A stretch of 64,000 nucleotides of DNA from Owenia fusiformis (lineage: Eukaryota; Annelida; Polychaeta; Sabellida; Oweniidae): contig CAIIXF020000001.1 in the NCBI GenBank assembly GCA_903813345.2, forward strand, positions 10,763,598-10,827,597, in the 5' to 3' direction. A model generated the notes under the pieces. That model had not been told where the DNA came from, made no database searches, and was given only the letters and a program-made list of their open reading frames with translations. The translations under genes were made by a program, and so were the position numbers. Shown in pieces: positions 12,585 through 22,200 of this stretch (within the stretch, counting starts at the first letter, position 1; the number at the start of each line of letters is the position of its first letter).

Positions 12585-13356
12585 CACGGGGTACCATCGA
12601 ATAATTTTGGCAACGTACCGGAGAACGACATTTTACTAAGAAATGGCAATAATTTAGCACAACATATTTTTTAACTAGAGTTCTATTTTGATTTTGACAA
12701 AAGTAAGTATTCCATGCAATAACTATTTCATTCATGAGTTTGTAGGAATTCTGTTGGAACCCAGTTCTGATCAAGTACGAAGTTATTGAAATCGGCGCAG
12801 ACGGACTTTACTCCGAAAGATGGTTTTTCGATTATAACTTAAAAACATACGGGATTGTTCGAATGCGTATTTATTAATATACATGCTTTAAATCATATAT
12901 TTCATTTTTTTAAATTATATAATTCAACTGATCTGCTCCGGTTACGTTCCCAGCTCCGGTTACGTTCCTAAGTAATATTTTTAAAACTTTTTTTTTAATT
13001 AAACAAATCAGAGTCGTGTGAATCGGAAATAACAGAATTATTCAATAGTATAAGGACTATTCTGTACTTTTTTCAAAAGTCTATACTTAAATGTTGTAAA
13101 AAGTTATAATCGAAAAACCATCTTTCGGAGTAAAGTCCGACTGCGCCGATTTCAATAACTTCGTACTTGATCAGAACTGGGTTCCAACAGAATTCCTACA
13201 AACTCAGGATTGAAATAGCCATTGCATGGAATACTTACTTTTGTCAAAATCAAAGTAGAACTCTAGTTAAAAAATATATTGTGCTAAATTATTGCCATTT
13301 CTTAGTAAAATGTCGTTCTCCGGTACGTTGCCAAAATTAATCGATGGTACCCCGTG
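12585..13356. mobile_element. Foldback element with 256-bp arms, CAC ends and 5-bp target duplication
   Basis: The left arm 12585-12840 and right arm 13101-13356 are near-perfect inverted copies around a 260-bp loop. The ends read CACGGGGTACCATCGA. The flanks carry the duplication AAATG (12580-12584 and 13357-13361). Removing the element plus one AAATG copy rejoins the host LINE frame exactly. CAC ends with a 5-bp duplication are known for Transib elements; this assignment is tentative. No transposase lies in the loop. Confidence 0.85.
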
Positions 13357-13378
13357 AAATGGTTTATGTTGGAGGCTC

Positions 13379-14812
13379 TTGTATCAATCATATAACAAGT
13401 ATAAATGTAAGGTTTTTGTAGATGGTATTTTATCGGATACTTTTCCTGTTAATAGAGGTGTTCACCAGGGCGGGATATGTTCTATGTTTCTCTACCAGTT
13501 CTTTATAGCAGACCTTTTGCAACAACTGGTAGATTCGGCAAAAGGAGTAAGAATTGGTGAAACGTCTGTAGCATGTCCAGCATACGCTGATGATATTGCC
13601 TTAATTGCAAACAATCCAGAAAATCTAAATGCTCTGTTGAGCATTGCTGACATGTATAGTAAAAGGTGGAGGTTTGAGTTTCATCCAGGAAAATGTGTAG
13701 TGCTTAAGTTTGGTACAAACAAAAATGCTTTTTGTGAATGCAAATTAGGAGAGAATATTCTAAAAGTAGAAAAATCTGCTATACATGTTGGCATACCTTT
13801 AGGCAAAAGCTCAGAGCATGTATCAAATTTGATTTCACGCAGTAAAAGAAAATTCTTTTCTCTGCTTGGTTTAGGAGCAAATGTAGGTAGCTTAAATCCT
13901 CTGCTAGCTTCCAAGTTATACTGGAGTTTTTGCTTCCCAACAATGACGTATGGCAGCTCTGTAACGCAATATTCAATAACCGAAATTGAGTCTATGGAGG
14001 ATGCACATAGATCCATTGGCAAGAGAATACAAAGCTTCCTGGTAAATACCCCTGACCCGATGGCGATAAAACCACTCGGATGGCTTTCAGTTCAAGCGCG
14101 AATCGATGTAGATCGCCTTATGTTCATCTGGTTCGTCTTATCGTTACCGGTACAATGTATTTATAAAATTGTATGCATTTATCGACTGTTGAGTATAATC
14201 CACATTGGAACCTATCGCTCAAGTAAATCTCCATTGGTCTCAATGTGGGAAACAACAATGAAATACGACCTACATGGGGACGTTTTGAATATGATAACTA
14301 CTGCTAAGACACCACTCAAATGTGTCTGGAAGAGAAAAGTCATGAACGTTGTCCAGTCGTTTGAGATGAGACGCTTTTTCGTTCTTAGCTCCTTATATCC
14401 AACACTGAGACCAATTTTGAGATGTTTCACTGTTTTAAAACCATTTTTATGGTGGGAAGTTGCCAGGCGTTTTCCAAGACGCTTACCACAATGTAAAGTT
14501 ATAATGAAAATGATATCAGGAACATACAGGATATTTAATTACGGACAACCAATGTCTGAACGAGTATGCTTACTATGCAATTTAAATGTCACTGAAGACG
14601 TACAGCATTTTTTACTATTGTGCCCAGCGTATATAGATATAAGATACAATCTATTTAGTGAATTATATAAACTAGGAGTCAACAACTTTTGTGAATTCAT
14701 ATGTTTCATTTTCGGTGGAGGGAGCGAATATGATCCTGAAATAATGCTTCCATTGCTGGACACGATATATGAAATGCACAAAAGAAGGGATTACCTTCTT
14801 AAATCCTTGTAA
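13379..14812 (+). CDS. LINE reverse transcriptase, C-terminal two-thirds
   Basis: This uninterrupted frame carries reverse transcriptase motifs: PVNRGVHQGGICSMFLYQFF (finger/palm segment), then CPAYADDIALIANN with the catalytic YADD, then FHPGKCVVLKFG. The C-terminal part has a CCHC-like finger (CLLCNLNVTEDVQHFLLLCP) common at the ends of LINE ORF2 proteins. It ends with a normal stop shortly before the 3' tail. It lacks an endonuclease and the upstream palm motifs, so it cannot be an autonomous copy. The nominal start at 13379 is only the first codon after the insertion point; the true frame begins upstream of the foldback element. Confidence 0.88.
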   Translation: MYQSYNKYKCKVFVDGILSDTFPVNRGVHQGGICSMFLYQFFIADLLQQLVDSAKGVRIGETSVACPAYADDIALIANNPENLNALLSIADMYSKRWRFEFHPGKCVVLKFGTNKNAFCECKLGENILKVEKSAIHVGIPLGKSSEHVSNLISRSKRKFFSLLGLGANVGSLNPLLASKLYWSFCFPTMTYGSSVTQYSITEIESMEDAHRSIGKRIQSFLVNTPDPMAIKPLGWLSVQARIDVDRLMFIWFVLSLPVQCIYKIVCIYRLLSIIHIGTYRSSKSPLVSMWETTMKYDLHGDVLNMITTAKTPLKCVWKRKVMNVVQSFEMRRFFVLSSLYPTLRPILRCFTVLKPFLWWEVARRFPRRLPQCKVIMKMISGTYRIFNYGQPMSERVCLLCNLNVTEDVQHFLLLCPAYIDIRYNLFSELYKLGVNNFCEFICFIFGGGSEYDPEIMLPLLDTIYEMHKRRDYLLKSL

Positions 14813-15034
14813 ATAATAGCATTCTCTGACATATGAGCATATTAATTTTGCTCATCTAACATACATATAACTTGTAGTATTTTTCGTATATTTATTTTTG
14901 TAACATATTTATGTATATGTACTCATCTTGTAGATGGTAAATAAAATAACATAACATAACATAACATAATACTGTCCTAATTGACTTATTTAGTCTCAGT
15001 GACATCCTTAACATCCTTATTTGTGGAAAACAAC

Positions 15035-15285
15035 AGGATGATTTGAAAAGGTGTGAATACACGAGTTAATTGGTTTATCATATTAGAAAAGAACTGAATG
15101 TTTTATGTTTGGATTAAGAGAAAGGTGTGAATCAAGAAGATAAATGATTTATCATTATTGGAAATTACCTGGATGTTTTTGATTTGGATTAAGAGAAAGG
15201 TGAGAATCTGGGAGATAATTGGTTTATCCTTATTGTAAATTAACTGGATGTTTTTGATTTGGATTATGAACAGGTCTTAGATGTT
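15035..15285. repeat. About 80-bp minisatellite, roughly three units
   Basis: Units share GATTAAGAGAAAGGTG, GATAATTGGTTTATC and CTGGATGTTTTTGATTTGG, repeated near 15050, 15110 and 15190. It lies inside the pogo-like element, between the LINE tail and the transposase remnant. Confidence 0.65.
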
Positions 15286-15330
15286 TTATATCCCATGGGT
15301 CTGTTATGATAGCCAAGATTCAATCAGTAA

Positions 15331-15576
15331 ATGTTTTATAATCATAAAGACAACACAGACACAATTGCAGACAAGATTTCACGAGAAAGAGAAAAAATTC
15401 AGCTTCGTATTATCCTATCACTAAAATGCCTCCTAAAAAGGGAGGATTATACATCGTCTCGAATGAACACTCATGAAAAATTCTTTTTACTTGAAAAGGA
15501 TATCTACTCAAATATTGTTAATGCTAAAAGTGCCAAAAAACAAACAACAATGAAGGACTTTTTCAAGCAAACGTAA
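15331..15576 (+). pseudogene. pogo-like transposase C-terminal remnant
   Basis: The 81-codon frame ends SAKKQTTMKDFFKQT. A terminal QTTMKDFF fits the PCNA-interacting consensus (Q-x-x-hydrophobic-x-x-aromatic-aromatic), and pogo transposase is known to carry a PCNA-binding motif near its C-terminus. Position inside TA-flanked pogo-like ends agrees. The DNA-binding and DDE catalytic parts were not found, so this is a remnant. The upstream residues are basic and Lys-rich but not otherwise diagnostic. Confidence 0.5.
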
Positions 15577-15791
15577 AGCAGTGCTATATAACCATAATAT
15601 GGGATAAGTCATTTGAGAAGCATAAGATTTCGTAGGAGACTATCATATACTTATACTGTCAGTGTATTACAAATTTTTTGCCAAAATATAAGTTATTTTT
15701 ACTAAAATAATGAAATTGTTCAAAATGTAAATAAAAATAGCATATAGGCTATAGGCCTATTGTAGAATAAACAGCATGTATTGTTTTCTTA

Positions 15792-16203
15792 GGAGAGGCA
15801 TCAAAAGATCAATGTCTGATAGAAAACTAAATAAATCTAGTTTGGGGGGGGAGGGGGTCAAAGCTATTTCAGTTTGCTATCCGACAAATTTCAACATTTA
15901 AATTTTTCGCAATTTCGACTCAAAATGCCTTGGAATGGTTTAAAAATAAAGACTTTACCAGATGCCTTCTTCACCAAGATGCATGCAACATGGAATATTA
16001 TGCCTATTGTTGTTGGCACATGTTTTAAGAATCATAAATAAGTTATAGTACTGGCCCCATGAAAGTCCAAATTGAGTCGCTAAAACATGTGAAAAGTCCG
16101 CGATCAACTTTCATTGTATTTAGTTTTGAGGGGGAGGGGGGGTCCAACTCAAAACTAGATTTATTTAGTTTCCTATCAGACATTGAACTTTTGATGCCTC
16201 CCC
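15792..16203. mobile_element. PIF/Harbinger-like MITE
   Basis: The ends GGAGAGGCATCAAAAG (15792) and CTTTTGATGCCTCCCC (to 16203) are inverted, and the inverted match extends about 60 bp (ATGTCTGATAG, AAATCTAGTTT). TTA flanks both sides (15789-15791, 16204-16206), the three-base target duplication of PIF/Harbinger. G-runs lie at both inner edges. Noncoding. Confidence 0.75.
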
Positions 16204-16699
16204 TTACTTAATATTAAGTGTTCAATATATAGTGGACTGAACAATGAAAACATCCTTGGCCCAAGAGTAATTCATTGCATTACATTATATGATATGAAAG
16301 CAGTGAAGGACCGATCTTGAAGGATGAATGAAAATGCCCCCGACCAACAAAATCCTGGAAATTTGAACACCTGCCAATTTGAACGCTTTTGGCTGGTCCC
16401 ATGGGTGTTCGGATTAGACAGGTTTTACTGTAGCTCCAAATATTTAAAATTTTACTGAAGGCGTTGTTTCAAACTTTGCAAGAGAAGTGTAACATCGAGT
16501 GCTACCGAGCCGAGTTAAGGAAACAACACCTGAGTGGAATGAATCAGTCAAAATACATTAAAAGAATATGTATTTAAGGAACTTTTTGCAAGGGTCAATC
16601 CATCCAACACTTGTCCTACATAAGCACTTGGCTTGTTATTCCCTATGATACTATTTATAGATTTTTACTCGATCAACTGTGACATTAATCAGCTTATCG

Positions 16700-17366
16700 T
16701 GTGCAGTATGGCAAGTGATTTTAGACAGTCATATCTTTCACCATGTGTACTTTCTGGCCATAAATACAGTGTTTTTTATTAAAACAATATGTTTTCTTTC
16801 AAGTCGAAGTCCCCATAATAGTAAAATATCAATCTAACTCTATGATAAATTATGGATTAGGGCCCAACCTTGGCGCTTTTTAAAAAATATATCGAAAAAC
16901 ATTACAAAAACATATCGAAAGTCTCCTCTACACTATATTAACAATTTCTGAAAAGGGATCGATGGGTATTGAAATGCGTTAAGTTAAAAACCACATATCC
17001 CATGTTATTTTCCCATAGGGAAAACTCGTATGTCTATTGTTTTCAGCAATTGATATCTTCAAAACTAAACTTTCAATACCATTCTAATTTTGAAGATGTT
17101 TTAGAGCCCTTGTTGAATAATCTTTTGATGCAATAAAAATCAGAAAAAGAAGATCCTCTTTTGTTTAAATAGGCTCAATACTGTGAAAAAATGTTGACAT
17201 GGGGTCCCCATTCATAATTTTTCGAATTGTTCGATTGATCTTTTTATCATCATGGGTACTTCACTTGAAAGAAAACATATTGTTTTAATAAAAAACACTG
17301 TTTTTATGCCCAAAAAGTACTCATGGTGAAAGATATGACCGTCTAAAATTACTTGCCATACTGCAC
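16700..17366. mobile_element. Foldback element with about 140-bp arms
   Basis: Text at about 16700-16840 (TGTGCAGTATGGCAAGT, AAACAATATGTTTTCTTTCAA) returns inverted at about 17230-17366 (TTGAAAGAAAACATATTGTTT, ACTTGCCATACTGCACA). The central 390 bp is unrecognised. No clear target duplication. Confidence 0.7.
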
Positions 17367-18070
17367 ATGGTCTTTTAGAACCTCTCTGGTGCAGTCTGAA
17401 CATATCTCAGCACAACATCCCCAATAATAAAAACAAGAAAATTGTGCTTTTATGAAAATAGCTTGACTTTGACTAAAAAACGTTGACTAAAATTTTACTA
17501 AAATATACATTTCACACTTATTCTTCAAAGAATATTTCCGAAATAAAATATAGTTTATTTATGTGTCGCAAGCAATAAATAATACATTTGAATGTTTTTT
17601 AATAAAATTAAAAACATTGCTTGATGTAGACTAGATAATGACATAGTATCATTTCTGTCATTATTACATTTTGGCTTTACTTAGCTCTCAAGAGCTTTCA
17701 ATTTTAGGATCGGTTTTAAATCTAAAAAATTCTGGGAAAAGGGGGGGGGGGTCGCCCCAACGGCCTTCCCAGGCCCTTTTGACGGCCCGAGGTTGCGCCT
17801 GAGAAATCCAAGCCATATGCACCAATGCCACCACAGATGGCAGAGTTTTTCTTAGGAAATTCATCCTAAATAAATAGTAAATGGAGTATTTCTTTATGTA
17901 TTTCCTAAGCAAAATTCTGTCATCTTTGTGAATGCCACATTCAGTGTATCCTATTTCTTGAAAATTGAAGAGTGCTAAAATTGCGAACACAACACAAAAT
18001 TACTAACGTTTGCTTTTTAACGGAACAAGTTCGAAGTCTGTGGGGTCAAAGTTCACAAAGAAAAGAAAAC
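17367..18070. other. Upstream region of the thioesterase gene
   Basis: AT-rich, with a G-run at about 17741 and no recognisable gene. The promoter and 5' UTR of the thioesterase-like gene should lie here, but no clear TATA box or initiator can be assigned by eye. The 100-codon minus-strand frame (17688-17990) is not convincing. Confidence 0.4.
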
Positions 18071-19245
18071 ATGCCAGGTGAAGAAAGATTGTCTACTAAA
18101 AACCCTCTTGCAAGGTACGTAAGACTTGATTTATAAATGTACGTTGTGTTGGCGTTAAAATGATACGTGCTTTTTTTACTACATGCCATTGATTTAAGCA
18201 AGTTCAGCGTTGTAGATATGAATATTGAAAATATTTGGCTGCAAAGTTCAACAAAAATTTTGATATTTTCTTCAAATCAAAAGTTCACGTTAATTTCATC
18301 AAATATTCTCTTATGTAATGAGACATAGTCAAAGTTAGTTTTATAACTTTGACGGTCTTTATGTATTATGATCCAGTGTCAGCCTAGAATGATAAATGCA
18401 TGGGAGGCCATCGTGTGTAAGTCACCCCTCCCTATTATCCCGTGCCAGGACTATAGTCCTGAACCGAGCGCAATCTTTTGCCTTTACGATTACAACTTGG
18501 GAGAATTATCTACGCCCCTTACACTTAAGATACCTATCTTAATGTATTATAGAACTCAAAATATAACTTCTAATATATTGGAACCGCCGATTGTCTGGGT
18601 ATATCGGCAGAACGGGAACATTTTTCTTTTTCATCGAGATTCCATCACTTTTCAAGATGGCTGTTGGATTTAAAAGGGGATTCCCAGAAGTGGCTAGGAA
18701 GTACCAATAAATGGAGGAATTTGACGGTTGAAATAAGTTAAATATTACACGCAAACATTGCGATCAAAAATGAAATTTCTTCGTTCTGCCGATAAACCCA
18801 GACAACTACACGAAATGCATGCTAAAATACCAAGGAATCTATTGAAGTAGGTATCTTAAGTTTAAGGGGCATGGATAATTCTCCCAAGTTGTAATCTTAC
18901 AGGCCTATAGACCTATATTAGCCTATGCAAAAAATATTAGAGGGGGGGGGGGGGGGTGGGTGGTGCAAATATTTGCAAATATCTGCATGCTTAAGCTCCA
19001 CTTAATGTCCTGTACTTGGCAATATTCAAAGTCATTCTTTAAGAAAATATATTTACATATCAGATATATACAAAAGGTTTGTATCAAGGAGAAATGAACA
19101 TACCAGTATGATGCATAAAAGAAAGATTATTAGGAAAAATTGTATGCTTTTAGGAGGTTCAACTTGCAAGTGAAAATGAATCCTGAGAAAACCAGGGCAG
19201 AAGTCATTCTACCAGGTCTTTCCTACGATGACTTTGACAGAACAG
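18071..19245 (+). CDS. Common 5' exons of the thioesterase gene
   Basis: Exon 1 (18071-18114) runs from ATG to a GTACGT donor. Exon 2 (19157-19245) follows an acceptor at 19155-19156. The upstream AG at 19152-19153 would give an early stop, so the second AG is preferred. The joined text reads ARFNLQVKMNPEKTRAEVI then LPGLSYDDFDRTG. The intron after exon 2 cuts the hot-dog signature just before its Asn/His-Val position, so the shared part supplies the first strand and the exchangeable part supplies the rest. Confidence 0.75.
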
Positions 19246-22200
19246 GTAATGGCACAAGGAATTTTAAGAAAAACATTTTCAACATTTTATGAAAAATGAT
19301 CCTAATATTCACACATAGCTAGGCAAGGTGTGTCAGATTCCAGACAATCCAAACAGAGTATTCACATAATGAACAATGTGTGAAATATCAACAACACATG
19401 CAAGGTCACTAGTTAAACAGTTGTCATGGGGATGGATGGATTTTTCACATTGGATTTGATGACTTACCAACTTGACTCTTGCAAAAAATTTAATTAAAAT
19501 GTGTTCTTATTTTGGGCTTAAATCCTTAAATATTTTGAAAAATCACATTTAGCTGGACATGCACTTTCTGACCAATGAGAACAATGTTTAACCATGTGTA
19601 ATATGAAATGATAGTCAGTGTGTATGGCTTTTTTTTGCTTTACAATATATGTGGGTGTGACAACTAACATTTTATTTTACAAAAAGCTCAACATTTGAAA
19701 TTAAGTTGAAAAGTTTCGCAGAGCTCATTTTGATTTGGCCTTGGGTGTATTAGAGAAGTATATTGCAATGCAGTTATATGAAAAAGCATGTTCTGATTGG
19801 CTGAAGTTTGACACACCTTGCCTAGGTACATGCAAATAGGTTATTTCTGATCAGACATAAGGGATAGTATTCAGATGGTGACAGTTGTGGAAAACAAAGG
19901 TAAGATAATAATTAACCCCTCCCACTCCCTTTTGATATTGATTTGCCTTTCACTTCATTTTTTCAAAATTCAAAATTTCCAAAAATCATAATTTACCACT
20001 TCCCTTTAAAATGATTGACCCTGCTACTTGACCAATGTTGATATCTGGACAGCATTCCTAACTGAGGGGTTTCACTAGAATTTCTCACAACAGGCTAAAT
20101 AAATAAAAACAACACGCAAAATTAATGGAAATCATAAATTTAACATGGAAAAGTTCCTAAAAACAACAGGCGATTTTGTGAAAACAACCAATGAAAATCG
20201 CCTGTTGCCAGCTGCTAATGAAACCCCTGCTAACTGTGCATAAATTGGCTTCCAGGTAATGTGAGTATATGGAAGATCTCAAAGCTGTTTGAAAGTGCAA
20301 GGCTCCTCGTCTCATTGTCTGGCAATTACCTTGACTTTCATAAATTGATGGCAAATGATGGAACAATGTTTATCCGGTCTGGACATTACATAATATCTGA
20401 TGTATTATACCAATCAGCAGCTATCAACTGGCCCCTCAAGGCTACGACCAGTCTATCGTTCATTGGACGCACATCCACTAACCTCACAATTGAAATACGG
20501 GAACAGTTGACCAATCAACATGTCGGAAGTCTCGAGTTCCAGTATGTTTATGTGAATCGCACAAATCGTAAATCGCAAGCTTTTCCTGATTGGTTCATCC
20601 AGAAGTACAGGCCACTTACAACTCTGGAAACAAGGCCTGATACGATGGCACCGTTATCACTACCAAGCAAAACATTTTCTTATGATGTCACTGTTCAATA
20701 TAGCGACACTGACCGAAATGGGCATACAAACCAATCATCTTACTTAAAATATGGAATGGACGCAGCAACGAGTGCCTCCTTAGGGGGTGAATTCCATAAC
20801 TTCAAACAAGACATGTGTATGTACCATGTCCAAGACTTCCAAGCTCTATATACAGGGGAAAGTCTGGTTAAAGATCAACTTGTTATACATACATGGGAAG
20901 ATGGAACAAGAAAAGATTTACTGTTCTTTCAAATTCACAAAAATAACCGAGCAATATTTCACTGTAGGCTTACTCTTTGTAATCCAGCTTCAGCAAAGTT
21001 ATAATTTGAATGACCAACTTCAAAAGTCATTGAGATGTGACTATTTCGTAAATTTATAAGAACATTCCAACAATTTCTATTTATAATTAAATAAATCAGA
21101 GGACAGGCAGTCTGAACACTGTAACTTATTTGTGGAAATGCATTTCTTGCATTATTGCAAGCCAAACAAGTCGAACAAACATACAGTTTGGACCATAAAT
21201 AAATGAGTAGTCGATTTTCTTTCACAATTTAATTTCCAAACCATGGTCATTTTAAAGCCCATAGTTTCCAATATTGTCTAAATACATATCCCCTAAAATT
21301 TATATATTTTACAATTTGTATACTCTCATTCACTGATGTATGGCTTCTATTTTTAACATGAGAAATCTACAGCAAATCCATGACTCATTTATTCATGCTC
21401 CAGACTGTATATGTAATATTGCAATTGAGGAATCAAAATGTGGGTCTTTCAAAGGAGATTTGAATGGGCAAGTAGTGCTGACTGTAATTTGTTTAATGTT
21501 GAGGATTTAACAGTTAGAAGAATCTAGTTACATTACATACAGGAATTAAATTGTTATTTTGTTCGTGAAAATATAGTTTTTAACTGAAGTTCAAGTTGAT
21601 GGCTTATCACCATTTTCTAATTCTGATAATATGGGGAGAAGGGAACTTTGTTTTTACTATTGTCAACACTTGAACATCATCCCTTACAGGTCCATACTAG
21701 CACATAAAGTTAGATCTAATCACATTGCTGGTCCAATCTTCATACAGCAAACTATACTTTATAAACTACACATGGGTGTCAGAAAATATAACTTGAATTG
21801 GTCAATATACAATGTACCGATATATTGCCATTGCCACTAGACCCACATTTTGATTTATTTGACATTGTTGAGATAAGTAGCTCAGAATAATTTATCTTTC
21901 TTGTCTAAGTTATCAGTAATTTTGACATAGCCTACACAACATATATAGAATATATACAGAGTTTTTCAAACTGTACAATGTTTTCTGAAACAAAGTCCAT
22001 GTGTTCAACTTTTCACACCTTTGCATGTTTTACTGTCTGTCACTTTGAACAAAACTTAAAATACATTCCACATGTTATAGTAATTAATAATGTACATTGT
22101 ATACATTATTTGTAAATATTAATGGAGTCATATTCCATATGTGCCAAAGCATTTGTTGTTTTAATAAATTCAGTCAAGTACTAGTTGATAAAATTATGTT

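Larger units (their letters stand above)
12521..14970 (+). mobile_element. 5'-truncated non-LTR retrotransposon (LINE)
   Basis: The element starts abruptly in a reverse transcriptase motif (KAFDSTWIRGLFHKLYNCGI) and ends in an ATAAC-repeat tail (about 14939-14970), typical of target-primed reverse transcription. The coding frame is split by a 772-bp foldback element plus its target duplication. Across that insertion the text continues in frame to the open frame at 13379-14812. No endonuclease domain is present, so the copy is 5' truncated. The clade is unresolved; it looks like the Jockey/CR1/I-type group. Confidence 0.88.
12224..16430. mobile_element. pogo/Tigger-like DNA transposon carrying nested insertions
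   Basis: The left end CAGTAAAACCTGTATATCTG at 12224 and the inverted right end CAGGTTTTACTG at 16430 are flanked by TA on both sides (12222-12223 and 16431-16432), the pogo target duplication. Subterminal repeats of the type TCCGAACACC / AATTTGAA occur at both ends. A C-terminal transposase remnant is at 15331-15576. Three insertions expand it: a LINE (about 12521-14970), a foldback element inside that LINE (12585-13356) and a Harbinger-like MITE (15792-16203). Confidence 0.75.

Noticed and set aside
13681-14022. Minus-strand frame of 113 codons inside the LINE
   Set aside because: Shadow of the LINE reverse transcriptase frame on the other strand.
17688-17990. 100-codon minus-strand frame upstream of the thioesterase
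   Set aside because: Low-complexity GGG/CCC segment and no recognised domain; likely chance.
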